From NCBI GenBank assembly GCA_965276825.1, contig OZ255630.1, positions 1,426,001 to 1,490,000 on the forward strand: a stretch of 64,000 bases of DNA. Reading direction: 5' to 3'. Below, piece by piece: positions 16,095 through 25,213 of this stretch. The notes beneath the pieces are model-generated. The model saw only the letters and a list, made by a program, of their open reading frames with translations. It was not told where the DNA came from and did not search any database. The translations under genes and the position numbers were made by a program. The first letter of the stretch is position 1, and every line of letters begins with the position of its first letter. Origin of the DNA: G965276765 sp965276825 (lineage in GTDB: Bacteria; Actinomycetota; Acidimicrobiia; Acidimicrobiales; Palsa-688).

Positions 16095-18175
16095 CGCAGA
16101 ACGGAGCGGAGACGCCGGTAAACGTTGCGCGCTGGTGCGACGGTCCGGAAGGTGCGGGTGGCGAGTAGCGCGGCCAGCTCTGCTTTGGCTTGCTCGGCCT
16201 CGAAGCGGAGCCGCTCGTTGTCGCCCTTCAGCGCGTCGGCGCCGGTCAGCGCCTGCCCCAGTGTCTCGTTGGCCTGGGAGAGCCGCCGCAGCTCCGACCA
16301 CGTGCGCGACGTGCCTCTCGGCTGCTCGGCGCCGAGCAGCACTGCGGCGCGACGGCCGAACGCCACCCGCTCGGCGCGTTGGCGCACCACCAAGGCGGCG
16401 TTGGTCGAACGAAGGAGGTTGAGCTCGTCCTGCAGCTCGAGGAGGTGAGCGGGGAGCGAACGCACCGTCTGACGGGCCGCCGACTCGACGAGGGCGGCGG
16501 CCAGGTCGTCGAAGGCGCCCCTGAGTGCCCTGTCGAGGTCGGAGCGGACCCTCGGATCGGCGGCTCGAGCGTCGGCGATCGGGAGCGTGGCGGACACTGC
16601 GGCCAGCCGCGGCACCAGCAGGTCGGGATCACCGAGCCAGTTGGCCAGGTCGGCGACACGGTCGTCACCCGTGGCCACGCCGATCGCCGGCCGGCCGAGC
16701 GACAAGGCTGTGGCGAGGACCCCGGCGTCGTCGCTGATGACCACCCTCGCCCCCCAGACACCGGCGACGAGGTCGATGGGCTCGGTCGTGTCGACGATCC
16801 AGTCCGCGGCGTGCTCAGGTGCGTCGGCGAGGACCAAGCGGAGGTCCTCGGCGGACGCGACCTGTTGGAGATTGCGGACGAGGCTGCCGCCCCGGCCGAC
16901 GGACACCTGACGGAACGACGCAAGGGCATACGAGCCCTCGGGCGGCAGCGCACCGAGAAGTCGCAGGTACTCCGCCCGCTGGGTCAGCAGCTCCGGATCG
17001 AACAGGCTTGCGGCGCCCACCGCAGGATCCGGGATAGCGGTCCAAGGCGGGAAGGCCGTGTCGTCGGCGGCCGGCGAGCCGACCAGCACCCCTCCCGTCC
17101 ACTGGAGGTTGTCGCCGGCGGCGTCGATGCCGAACAGCACGCTCTTCACGCCCGCCGCCTGGAGCCGCTCGGCGAGGGCGGCTCGACCGGCGCTGACCGT
17201 CCCGGTGAACACCGCAGCATCGATCGACCCAGCCTCGGCTCGCAGGTCGGCCGCCCGGAGGAGCCGCTCGATTTCGTCAGGAAGTAGTTGGCGGATGCGG
17301 AACCCATCGAGCCGGCGACGCAACTCACCCTCGACTACGTCGGCGCGCAGCCGCTCCTCGGCGGTGTCGCCGGAGGCGACGATGCCGACCACCGGCGAGC
17401 GGGACCCGAGGTCGACTGCGCGGACGATCCTTCCCAGCTGGTCACGGAGGCCGTCCAGCTCCCGCTGCCGCTCGCCGAGGAGGGCCACGACCGCGTCCCG
17501 GTTGCCGCCTATCGGGACGGCGGAGAAGACGAACTGGTAGGTGTCGACGTCGGCGTCACGCTCGAGCTCGGGGATCACCTCGGGGGGTACGCCGCCCGGA
17601 TCGATGCGGATCTCGGTCCCGAAGATGGGGGCGGTCGTGCGGCGCATGTCGCGGCTGGCGAACCCTGAAGCCTCGACCATCGCTCGAAGGCTCGACCGGG
17701 TGAAGAAGCGGACGTGGGTTTCGTCGAGCAGCCCGACGTCGGAGTACTCGAAGCGGCCCTCCAGCAGGGCGAGGCGGACGGATCCGTGGGCGACGTTGGG
17801 GATGGAGATGACCACGTAACCATCCGGGCGCAGGAGGTCGGCGGCGGCCCTGAGGATTCCCTCGGGATCCTTGAGGTGCTCGAGCACGTCGGCGAAGACA
17901 ACCACGTCGAAGCGGTCCTCGATGCCGAGCGACGCAAGACCGGTGGCGTCGAGGTCGGCGACGATCACGTCCCTCAGGTACGGACGGGCGTGCTCGGCCG
18001 CCTCGGGGTCGAGCTCGATCCCGGTGACGGTGCATCCCCGCCTGCCCAGCGCCTTGGCCAGGTAGCCGGTCGAGCAGCCGACGTCGAGGACGTGCTTGCC
18101 CGGGCCGACCAGGTCGAGGACGATCACGTGGGAGGTGTTGTCCTCCTCGGCGTCGATCTCTGCGTCGTACTTCAC
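16091..18175 (-). CDS. SAM methyltransferase fused to GT-like and coiled-coil domains
   Basis: 694 residues. Residues 1-200 form a class I methyltransferase: KHVLDVGCSTGYLAKALGRR (motif I), TGIELDPEAAEHARPYL (motif II acid), FDVVVFADVLEHLKDPEGIL and LRPDGYVVISIPNVAH. Residues about 235-560 form a Rossmann-like domain I cannot name (VDTTEPIDLVAGVWGARVVI, SLGRPAIGVATGDDRVADL), perhaps a sugar-transferase or pyruvyl-transferase relative. Residues about 590-690 are coiled-coil, ending in a basic amphipathic tail (VAPARNVYRRLRSVLR). Such tails are seen on capsule and O-antigen chain-length or capping enzymes. It overlaps the large GT by 4 nt. The protein at 32330-33655 resembles its C-terminal two thirds. 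A chain-terminating or length-measuring role is my inference. Confidence 0.75.
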   Translation of the reverse strand: MKYDAEIDAEEDNTSHVIVLDLVGPGKHVLDVGCSTGYLAKALGRRGCTVTGIELDPEAAEHARPYLRDVIVADLDATGLASLGIEDRFDVVVFADVLEHLKDPEGILRAAADLLRPDGYVVISIPNVAHGSVRLALLEGRFEYSDVGLLDETHVRFFTRSSLRAMVEASGFASRDMRRTTAPIFGTEIRIDPGGVPPEVIPELERDADVDTYQFVFSAVPIGGNRDAVVALLGERQRELDGLRDQLGRIVRAVDLGSRSPVVGIVASGDTAEERLRADVVEGELRRRLDGFRIRQLLPDEIERLLRAADLRAEAGSIDAAVFTGTVSAGRAALAERLQAAGVKSVLFGIDAAGDNLQWTGGVLVGSPAADDTAFPPWTAIPDPAVGAASLFDPELLTQRAEYLRLLGALPPEGSYALASFRQVSVGRGGSLVRNLQQVASAEDLRLVLADAPEHAADWIVDTTEPIDLVAGVWGARVVISDDAGVLATALSLGRPAIGVATGDDRVADLANWLGDPDLLVPRLAAVSATLPIADARAADPRVRSDLDRALRGAFDDLAAALVESAARQTVRSLPAHLLELQDELNLLRSTNAALVVRQRAERVAFGRRAAVLLGAEQPRGTSRTWSELRRLSQANETLGQALTGADALKGDNERLRFEAEQAKAELAALLATRTFRTVAPARNVYRRLRSVLR

Positions 18176-18293
18176 CGTGTGTTCGCTGCTCCTCGTCCGC
18201 CGGGTTCTCGTGATCCTCGAATCCCGACCGTTAGAAGCCTAACGGGCCCTCCTGAAGCGCGTTGACAGCGACCGGCAGCCTTGGGCGCGGAGC

Positions 18294-19310
18294 TCAGGAT
18301 CGGTCAACGTCAGAATTAGACGCGCCCAACCGCTCATAGCCGAAGCGGTCGAGGTGGCCGCCCAGGCGATCCTCGATCAACCCGACGTGGGCTGCCGGGA
18401 GGTCACGGCGCCAGCGGCCGACCGAGTCAGCGACCGACTCGGTCGTCATGTGGTGGCGGTAGGACGCCTGCTCTGTCTCCACCACACGCTCGTCCAGGGC
18501 CACCCCCAGCCAGGAGCCGAGGCGGCGGCCCTCGGCAGGCAGATCAGCCACCAGGTCCTCGTAGCGCACGGTCATGGTCGGAGTGCCCGTCGCAACGACG
18601 GCCATCTGGTCGAAGCGCCGCTGGAGGGAATCGGCGAAGGACTCCAGATAGGCCTGCTCCGTCTGCTCGGCCCGTCGGCCGAAGCCGAAATACCCCCGCT
18701 TGGCGTCGAAGGCGAGCACCGAGGCCCATACATCGCGCGGGTCGCGCACGAGGTCCACGGTGCGGTACCCGATACCGGCGGCGTCGAGGTCCTCACTGCG
18801 GCCGCCGTACTTCTCTGCGTAGTAGCGCCCGGGTACGCCCACGGCCTCGCTGTACGCCCTCCAAGCGCCGTGCACGGCCCGGTGATGGAGCAATTCCCGG
18901 TCCACGCCCAGGTTGGCGTAGCTGAGCGGCTCGCCCGTCACTTCGAAGCCGAAGCTGTTTGGGTCGACCCACCACAGTCGGTCCGGGTCGTCCATCCACC
19001 ATCCATTCGGCACCGGCGGCGGTCCGGCCAGCGGGGCAAGGTAGTGGAGGAGGTTGGCCAGGCACCGGTTCTCGAAGGGGTACGAGCGGTCGAACACGAT
19101 CTCGTCGGAGGTGGCGAGCAGCTGCATGAGCAGGGTGCTGCCCACCCGACCCCACACGCCTCGCACGAGGATCGGTTCCAACAGCCGGGTGTCATGTGCA
19201 CCGGGGACCTGTGGTGCGAGCCGTCGGGCGGCCTCGCGCCGGCCTGCGCGCAGCACATGAGCGACGTGTGACCGCCAAGCTGTTTGGTCCTCGTCAGAGC
19301 GCACCGCCAT
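18294..19310 (-). CDS. Sulfotransferase family protein
   Basis: 338 residues. LVRGVWGRVGSTLLMQLLAT, near residue 49, is the PAPS 5'-phosphosulfate loop. VDLVRDPRDVWASVLAF, near residue 186, is the 3'-phosphate-binding motif with its Arg and Ser. The C-terminal part holds TTESVADSVGRWRRDL. It should transfer sulfate from PAPS to a hydroxyl of a carbohydrate or other small molecule. Its position between glycan methyltransferase and membrane transferase genes makes a sulfated surface glycan or glycolipid a good guess. It looks complete. No PAPS synthesis gene is visible in the window. Confidence 0.85.
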   Translation of the reverse strand: MAVRSDEDQTAWRSHVAHVLRAGRREAARRLAPQVPGAHDTRLLEPILVRGVWGRVGSTLLMQLLATSDEIVFDRSYPFENRCLANLLHYLAPLAGPPPVPNGWWMDDPDRLWWVDPNSFGFEVTGEPLSYANLGVDRELLHHRAVHGAWRAYSEAVGVPGRYYAEKYGGRSEDLDAAGIGYRTVDLVRDPRDVWASVLAFDAKRGYFGFGRRAEQTEQAYLESFADSLQRRFDQMAVVATGTPTMTVRYEDLVADLPAEGRRLGSWLGVALDERVVETEQASYRHHMTTESVADSVGRWRRDLPAAHVGLIEDRLGGHLDRFGYERLGASNSDVDRS

Positions 19311-19424
19311 CCACCGGATGGTAGACGGTCACCACCCGGCGGCCTGAGACCGGGGCCGGCGGGGAACCGAGTCCGTCCAGGTGGATGACAACGACCGCTG
19401 TAGCCGTCGCAATACAGTCACCGG

Positions 19425-20642
19425 GTGAACAACGGCACGGCGCGCTGGACCGCAGCAGTCGCGTTGTTGGTCGTTGCGCTGTCCGCGCTCGCGTTGGTGT
19501 TGGGGAGTCGTCAGCGGACGGTCGGATCGCTCGGGTTGGACGAGCCGGCCCACTACGACTACGTCCTGGACCTGCGGCACGGCTCGATCCCGGCGTGGGG
19601 CGACCAGCTCGGCCAGGTCACGCTGCGCACCGTTTCTTGCCTGGAGGACCGTGGCTGCGCCGTGCGGGACCGGTCGGCTTCTGCTTACGGGGCCGGCGGA
19701 TTCAACTACGAGGCGCAGCAGCCGCCTCTGGCCTACGTCCCCTTCGTGCTTCTGGCTCGACCCTCGCTGAGCCCGCGGGCGGCGCTGGGCTCAGCTCGTC
19801 GAGGTGGCGAGGTCTGGACCGTCGTCTCCGCGGCCCTGTTGGCGGTCATGGCGTGGGCCCTCGACCTCGACCTGCTCGAGACGGCGGTCGTAATGGCGGT
19901 CTGCCTGCTCTCACCTGTCGCAGTGTTTGCCGGGGCGACGGTCACCAACGACTCATCAGCTCTCGCAGCGGGCGCCGTCGCCGTGCTGGTGGCCACCAAA
20001 GCACGGGAGCGACCACTCCTCGGTGCGGCCGCAGGGATCCTCCTGAGCGCGCTCAAGGGCAGCTTCGTCATCGCACCGGCGGTCCTCGTCGTCGCTGGCC
20101 TGCTGGCCGGTCAGCGACGACGACGGCAGACCGGCGTCATCGCCATGAGCGCCACGGCAGCTGGCGGGTACGTGGCGTGGACACTCGTCCAGACAGCCCG
20201 GCAGAAGCTCCCGTCGGGCACCGTGCTCCACGCGCTGCTCGGATTCCAGACATCGCCGTATCCGGAGCCCTCCACGATGATCAACGGTCTCGAGGACCAG
20301 CTCCGCATGCTCCTCCCCTACGGCACGGGCATCGCCGGGCTGTACTTCGTCTGGGATGTCGTCGTGTTCGGCGTCCTGGGCGGAGCAGCCTTCGGCCGGG
20401 ACGGGCCGGGCCGCCCCTGGGCGCTGGCGGGCTGCATCGGCCTGCTCGGCGCGGCGATCGCCGTGCCGGTCCTCGACTTCGTGCAGGGCCACTTCAACTT
20501 CGGGGCGCCGGCCCGGTACGGACTCCCGCTCTTGCCCATGGTGGCCGTCGTGTTCGCCCGCTCCCTCACGCGGCGTGGGCTTGCGATCTTCGGCGTCCTC
20601 CTGCCCGCCGGCGCGGCCACGGTCCAGCTTCTGGCCCACTGA
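19425..20642 (+). CDS. Polytopic membrane protein, DUF2142/GT39-like
   Basis: 405 residues with a GTG start. After an N-terminal hydrophobic helix comes LGLDEPAHYDYVLDLRHGSI, an acid- and His-bearing periplasmic loop characteristic of GT-C enzymes (DEPAH), then YEAQQPPLAYVPFVLLA. About nine further helices follow (ATVTNDSSALAAGAVAVLVA, FVIAPAVLVVAGLLAG). The predicted role is transfer from a polyprenyl-linked sugar at the outer face of the membrane. It is divergent from the sulfotransferase, with a 114-nt gap that must hold both promoters. Confidence 0.65.
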   Translation: MNNGTARWTAAVALLVVALSALALVLGSRQRTVGSLGLDEPAHYDYVLDLRHGSIPAWGDQLGQVTLRTVSCLEDRGCAVRDRSASAYGAGGFNYEAQQPPLAYVPFVLLARPSLSPRAALGSARRGGEVWTVVSAALLAVMAWALDLDLLETAVVMAVCLLSPVAVFAGATVTNDSSALAAGAVAVLVATKARERPLLGAAAGILLSALKGSFVIAPAVLVVAGLLAGQRRRRQTGVIAMSATAAGGYVAWTLVQTARQKLPSGTVLHALLGFQTSPYPEPSTMINGLEDQLRMLLPYGTGIAGLYFVWDVVVFGVLGGAAFGRDGPGRPWALAGCIGLLGAAIAVPVLDFVQGHFNFGAPARYGLPLLPMVAVVFARSLTRRGLAIFGVLLPAGAATVQLLAH

Positions 20643-20713
20643 GCTTGGCGGGTTGCGTCACCACGGTCCCGGGGATCGGTGACGCCGGCCGGAGGGCTCT
20701 CAGGCCGGTATGC

Positions 20714-21337
20714 CTACTCGATGCTCTGCCGGTGATTCGCCTGAAGGCTCATTATTCGTCGGAGCACGTCGACCTTGGCCCGATTGGCCAGTGACGGCCG
20801 AATCCCACGCTTGGAAGCGACGACCACTGTATCGCACCACTGTGCGGACCCGTCCGGGTAGTCGGAGCGCGGTTCCCAGTTGGTGGACGCCCTCACCACG
20901 TCCAGGTCAGCCCACCGCACCAGGGCCCGAATACCGTCGGGGTAGTACCGCCAGCAATCGACGGGAAACCGGTGTTCCATGCCCGAGGACGGAACGACGA
21001 TGCACACGAGACCACCGGGTCGAAGCACCCGAGCGACCTCCAGGATCGTGACCCAAGGGAACTCGATGTGCTCGAAGGCCTGACCCGACACCACAACGTC
21101 AAACGAGGCGTCACCCAACGAGGACCAGTCATATGGGCGTCCCAGCACGACGTCGACACCCCCCCCGGCGGCCGCATCCATCCCGGTGTAGCGCCAAGAC
21201 GGGTCGTCGAACAGCGTGCGGTAAGAGCCGTTGACGTTCATCGAGCCCACGTCCAGCACGGAGAGAACCCGACCCCGTCTGCTGGCCAGGTCCTCATAGA
21301 CGAACTGGGCCATGGCCTCCATCGAACTGGCGTGCAC
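20714..21337 (-). CDS. Class I SAM-dependent methyltransferase
   Basis: 207 residues. VLSVLDVGSMNVNGSYRTLF is an unusual motif I (DVGSMN instead of DVGCG). WRYTGMDAAAGGGVDVVLG gives the ribose-binding Asp. FDVVVSGQAFEHIEFPW and VLRPGGLVCIVVPSSGMEHR complete a Methyltransf_11-like core. The end (RFPVDCWRYYPDGIRALV) is typical of methyltransferases in polysaccharide clusters that act on sugars or on aglycone tails. It is convergent with the membrane protein at 19425-20642. The actual acceptor is unknown. Confidence 0.8.
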   Translation of the reverse strand: MHASSMEAMAQFVYEDLASRRGRVLSVLDVGSMNVNGSYRTLFDDPSWRYTGMDAAAGGGVDVVLGRPYDWSSLGDASFDVVVSGQAFEHIEFPWVTILEVARVLRPGGLVCIVVPSSGMEHRFPVDCWRYYPDGIRALVRWADLDVVRASTNWEPRSDYPDGSAQWCDTVVVASKRGIRPSLANRAKVDVLRRIMSLQANHRQSIE

Positions 21338-21366
21338 ACCGGACCTTTCTAGTGCCCGGACGCGCC

Positions 21367-21400
21367 GGAGGCCGACACTCCCTTGGGGGTGCCGGCCTCC
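21367..21400 (-). terminator. Hairpin downstream of secreted repeat protein
   Basis: GGAGGCCGACAC, a 10-nt loop, then GTGCCGGCCTCC: a 12-bp stem with one mismatch, about 43 nt past the stop of the gene at 21444. There is no T tract. It sits between that gene and the upstream end of the methyltransferase gene and likely separates the two transcripts. Confidence 0.6.
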
Positions 21401-21443
21401 AGTAGATCGACGCCAGGGATACTGGCGCGAAGTGGACTAACTG

Positions 21444-23543
21444 TTAGCCCACGTAGGCGGTGGCATCGAACGTCGTGTTGGTGCTTGAACCCGAGCTGTA
21501 GATCGAGAACTGGCCCGTGGTCGGATTAAGGGCCGACATGGCCTCGTTCTCTCGGGTCTGGCCCGGGTAGTTGGCGGCACTTGCGGTGTTCGGGATGACA
21601 TCGCCCGAAGCGTAGGTGCGCAGGTTGCCCTGAGCGGCCGGGGTGATGTCCGAGAGCTGGCCGATGACGGCCAGAGCGCTCGACGGGATGAAGTAGGAGC
21701 CCGAGTTCGAGGGAGCCGCATTCACCGTTGCGGAAGCCCCCGAGGCGAGACCGCCGGGACGAGAGTCGAACAGGCGGTAGGGCTGACCCACCGAATGCAC
21801 GCTGCTACCGGTCGGGAAGGTACCGACCTCATCCACCACCACGTTCACCAAGCCCGCCGTGGACGAGTACAGGTCGATGTAGCCGTCGAGGCCAACCTGC
21901 GTGACCACCAGGGTGCCCCCGTCAACGTTGGGGATGTACGTGTTCGTGGCGATGGCCGGAACGTTGCTGGGGGCCGGAGGCGCGCCCGTCGCAGCGTTGC
22001 CGGGCTCGGGGAAAGCCCTCAGGTTGCCCTGTGCGGTAGGACCAACAGCCGTCACGTTCAGTGCGACGGTCGTGCCGGCCGTGAGGTTGGCGGTGTCGGC
22101 GAAGCGGTAGGCAATGCCGCCGTGCAAGGGGCCCTGAAGCCCGCTGGTTGCGGTGCCCGTGCTGGTCTGACCGGGGATCGTGTTCAGGATGCGGTGAGCA
22201 CTGGGCGTGAACGCCCCTGCGAGCGAGTAACCCGTGACGTCAACTGTCGCGTTCACCGGAGATCCGTTGGCCCGGATGCAGACGTAGGTAACGCCACCCG
22301 CCAAGCTCACGACCGTCTGGTTGTTGGTGTCCTGCGGCGGCTGGAAGTTGACCGTCGACGTACCCGTGACTGGAGTCGACGACGACGTCGTCGGGCAAGC
22401 CGCCCCGGTCGTCGTGGTGACCTGGAGGTTCCCTTGGGCACTGGGACCGATGGCCGTGATGTTGACAGTCACCGCTGTGGCGGCGGCAGGGATGTTGGTC
22501 GGCAAAGTCAACGACTGAGTGAACGCGGTGGCTACCGGCATGGCGACCGTTGTGCCAGCGGCGATCGTGCCACGGGGGAGGTTGGTGCCCAGACGGCTAT
22601 CCGCTACCCGCACCCCGTTCTCGGGCACGAAGTTCAGGCCCGCACGGATGGTGACCTCGGTGTTGGCCGACGTCGCGCTTGCGGCGAGGTAGCTGGTGCT
22701 CGACGCGTCGTAGTTGTAGACCACGACGTTGTAGGCCCCATCAGCAAGCCCAGTGGGCGAGGTACCCTGGATCTCGGTGGAGGTCTCCGTGGTAGTGGTG
22801 ACGCCAGTCGCAGGTGCGTAACCCGACGCCGGAGTGGACGGGCAGGTTGTGGCTGCCGTGGCACCCGGGGCGGGGGCTGTCGTGCCTACCGCCACGAAGC
22901 AAACGACGGGCGCTGTTGTCGTGTTGAAGGTTGAGCCCACCACGGTGAACGGCGAACCCGCTGCCGTCACTGCGGTTGGGTTGACCGACGTCACAGTCGG
23001 CACAGCGGAGACTGCGTTGCCGATGCTGACCGTGTTGGTGTTGACAGCGGGCGTCGTGAGGTCAGCGCTGGTCGTGTCCGAGAAGAAGACCGTGCTCGGA
23101 TTAGTTGCGTTCGTTACGCCGGTGATAGCGACCGACACGGATGCCGCATTGGGAATGGCGACCGAGGACGTGATGGTCTCTCCGAAACCGGCGGGCGATC
23201 CCGCTGCAGGAGCCGCCGTGGCAGCAACCGGAGTGGCACCGTTCACACTGATGGTGTACCCCGCAGCTGGCAAGGTTTCTGCGGTTGCAGTAGTAGGTGC
23301 TCCGCCCGTCTGAAGGCTGTTGATCGTGATCGTGCCGCCTGCAGGAAGGGCCGTCGACGTCGTGAACGTGTTGGTAGCGGTCGTCGTGGCGCCCGGTGTC
23401 GCGGAACCCAGGGCGAGAGTCGCCGAACTAGGTACCACTGCGTGGGCAACGCCTGCGGTTGCGACAACGAGAGGCACGAGGCCGAGGGCCGACGCCGCTC
23501 CCACGATGCCCAGACGCTTCAACGTCTTGGTTGGTGTGAACAT
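21444..23543 (-). CDS. Secreted repeat-containing surface protein
   Basis: 699 residues. There is a clear signal peptide: KTLKRLGIVGAASALGL, then a cleavage site around AGVAHA. The mature protein is Thr/Ala/Ser-rich with almost no Lys. An IPT/TIG-like segment lies near residue 185 (VPTVTSVNPTAVTAAGSPF). Three copies of a beta-module follow, each with a xxITxxGPxAQGNLxV core: VNITAIGPSAQGNLQV, LNVTAVGPTAQGNLRAF and LSDITPAAQGNLRTY, each preceded by a VADSRLG, HRILNT or RLFDSRPGG strand. Such modules occur in cell-surface and amidase-associated proteins of actinobacteria. There is no sortase motif or C-terminal anchor. GC is a little below its neighbours. An S-layer-like or adhesive structural role is my inference; its many Thr/Ser could be glycosylated by the adjacent locus. 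Confidence 0.75.
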   Translation of the reverse strand: MFTPTKTLKRLGIVGAASALGLVPLVVATAGVAHAVVPSSATLALGSATPGATTTATNTFTTSTALPAGGTITINSLQTGGAPTTATAETLPAAGYTISVNGATPVAATAAPAAGSPAGFGETITSSVAIPNAASVSVAITGVTNATNPSTVFFSDTTSADLTTPAVNTNTVSIGNAVSAVPTVTSVNPTAVTAAGSPFTVVGSTFNTTTAPVVCFVAVGTTAPAPGATAATTCPSTPASGYAPATGVTTTTETSTEIQGTSPTGLADGAYNVVVYNYDASSTSYLAASATSANTEVTIRAGLNFVPENGVRVADSRLGTNLPRGTIAAGTTVAMPVATAFTQSLTLPTNIPAAATAVTVNITAIGPSAQGNLQVTTTTGAACPTTSSSTPVTGTSTVNFQPPQDTNNQTVVSLAGGVTYVCIRANGSPVNATVDVTGYSLAGAFTPSAHRILNTIPGQTSTGTATSGLQGPLHGGIAYRFADTANLTAGTTVALNVTAVGPTAQGNLRAFPEPGNAATGAPPAPSNVPAIATNTYIPNVDGGTLVVTQVGLDGYIDLYSSTAGLVNVVVDEVGTFPTGSSVHSVGQPYRLFDSRPGGLASGASATVNAAPSNSGSYFIPSSALAVIGQLSDITPAAQGNLRTYASGDVIPNTASAANYPGQTRENEAMSALNPTTGQFSIYSSGSSTNTTFDATAYVG

Positions 23544-24280
23544 TGTTTCCTTTCAGGGTGGGGTAACCGTGGCTGCTTCGGCGGCCGATCGATGGCTGCT
23601 GTCCAGTTGAAGGACGGCACGCGCCGCCTCGCCTGAGCATCGTTGCTCTCGCTCGCCTCCTCAACCTCGCAGGAAGATAGCAGACGGTACGCGTCGAAGT
23701 GAGCATTTGCGTTCACCTAAGCGTTGAGACCCCGACGCACAGTGGCCCTACGAGAGCGATTTCCGACTCTTCGCCTACTCAGTGTCGCCTCGGAAGACCC
23801 GTGCGGACAGCTGACGCCACATCTGGACGATGATCTCTTGGCCGCTGCGACCGACGCTTCGCTGACTGGGACTGCGCCTGCAACGTTGGCTCTCCCTTAC
23901 AGGCTGCGACATGCATCGTCTGGTTGCAAGGAGAGGCCTGTCACACCTTACGGCTCCGTCTGCAACAGGATCCACTACGACGTCTTGCTGGAGACCGAGG
24001 GCTGGGTCGTGGCCATGTGAGCAGCGCAGTCCACTCGTCTATCTCGGGCCCTCGGAGCACCTCGCTCCGGTCGCTCGCGAGCGACGTTTCGACGACCAGG
24101 GGCCTGATCAACGGTGCGGTCACGCCGCCGCCAGGGGGCCGTCCACCTCGGTCAACCCCGTATAGCAACCCGAAGCGGCGAGGACCCTCGCCTCGCAACC
24201 ATTAAACCTCTACGTTAGGTTGAGTGTTTTGGTTCATCCGGAGCCTCTCGAGACTCCGTGTTGGTGTGCCGTCGAAGCAA
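23544..24280. other. Gene-free stretch upstream of surface protein
   Basis: About 735 bases. It must hold the promoter of the surface protein (first ~150 bases). The rest has lower GC and scattered stops on both strands. A 98-codon plus frame at 23724-24020 has no recognisable motif, no ribosome-binding site and no partner. I see no repeat, RNA or remnant I can name. Confidence 0.45.
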
Positions 24281-24298
24281 GCGTACTGTGGTGTACGC
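24281..24298. promoter_or_regulatory. Inverted repeat next to Phd-type antitoxin start
   Basis: GCGTAC-TGTGGT-GTACGC is a perfect 6-bp inverted repeat that ends 2 nt before the GTG at 24301. A GTGTAC also begins the coding sequence, giving a direct repeat of GTGTACG. It is a likely operator and supports choosing 24301 over earlier starts. Confidence 0.55.
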
Positions 24299-24300
24299 TC

Positions 24301-24600
24301 GTGTACGTAGGAACGATAACGGTGACCGAAGCTCGTGCTGCACTGCCCGAGGTGCTCGACCGAGTTGACCGTGGGGAGGAGATGACGCTCACCCGCCACG
24401 GCCGGCCGGTCGCGGTCGTGGTGCGCCCGGACGCGCTCCGCAGCAGGCGCGCCGACCAGGCCCTCGGCACTGCCGAGCGGACGCTCGCGGCTCTCGCCGC
24501 TGGGCGCCGGAGGCCGCTGCCCCCGGCGTCCGTTCTCAGCGTGCAGCGGGCCGACGAGCTCGTCGATGAGATCCGACGCGATCGCTCCGAGCGGCCCTGA
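24301..24600 (+). CDS. Phd/YefM-family antitoxin
   Basis: 99 residues from the GTG at 24301. It begins (V)YVGTITVTEARAALPEVL, then DRVDRGEEMTLTRHGRPVAV and VVRPDALRSRR: the Phd/YefM DNA-binding fold. The C-terminal 45 residues (LPPASVLSVQRADELVDEIR) form the toxin-binding tail. An upstream frame opens at 24220 but would run through the operator. The stop shares one base with the toxin ATG (TGATG), indicating coupling to the PIN toxin. Confidence 0.85.
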   Translation: MYVGTITVTEARAALPEVLDRVDRGEEMTLTRHGRPVAVVVRPDALRSRRADQALGTAERTLAALAAGRRRPLPPASVLSVQRADELVDEIRRDRSERP

Positions 24601-25016
24601 TGGACGCCTTCGATGCCGACGTCTTGATCTACGCGACCGTCCCTGAGCACCCGCTCGGAGCGCCAGTGCTCGCGCTGTTCCCGGATCTCCCGTTCGACGA
24701 CGAGGCGCGCTCGGCGGGGGTCGGGTCCACGCTGCTCGTGCCCGAGGTCCTGACCAAGCCGACTCGCGACGGTGCCGACGACGAGATCGACGCGCTGACC
24801 ACGCTTCTGGGCCGGCTCGATCTGCGTCCCCTTGACGAGGCCACCGCTGCCCTCGCCGTGGGGTTGGGGGCCTCCTATGGCCTGAGGGCGGCAGATGCCG
24901 TCCATCTGGCGACGGCGGTGTCGGCCGGTGCCGAGCGGTTCCTCACCAACGATCGGCGCGCTTTCCCCCAGTCGATCCGCGAGCTCGACGTCACCTACCC
25001 GGCCGATCTGCGATAG
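24600..25016 (+). CDS. PIN-domain toxin
   Basis: 138 residues: MDAFDADVLIYATVPEHPLG (first Asp pair), STLLVPEVLTKPTRDGADDE (Glu), YGLRAADAVHLATAV (the AADAVHLA helix with the third Asp) and FLTNDRRAF (fourth acid). It is a VapC-like endoribonuclease of complete length, coupled to the Phd-type antitoxin. Pairing of a PIN toxin with a Phd-type rather than VapB-type antitoxin is common in actinobacteria. Confidence 0.87.
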   Translation: MDAFDADVLIYATVPEHPLGAPVLALFPDLPFDDEARSAGVGSTLLVPEVLTKPTRDGADDEIDALTTLLGRLDLRPLDEATAALAVGLGASYGLRAADAVHLATAVSAGAERFLTNDRRAFPQSIRELDVTYPADLR

Positions 25017-25213
25017 CCGCCGTCAGGCCGGCGAGCGACCAGGACGCCGGCAGCCAGGTGCCCAGGGGCAACTGCCTCCCTCCCGCCGCCTCGGAGGCCG
25101 GGGGTTTCAGCGGCCGGAGCGACCGTCGTTAGTCCCCTGCGAAGACGGTCGGTCCGCGATCACGGCAGCCGTCGGGCACACCCTCTCCCTGGCGATCAGC
25201 CACCTCTCGCCGA

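Noticed and set aside
18195..18245. CTCGAATCCCGACC looked like a tRNA T-arm
   Set aside because: No acceptor stem, anticodon arm or D-arm can be drawn around it.
23724..24020. 98-codon plus frame in the gap upstream of the surface protein
   Set aside because: No motif, composition not protein-like, no conserved context visible.
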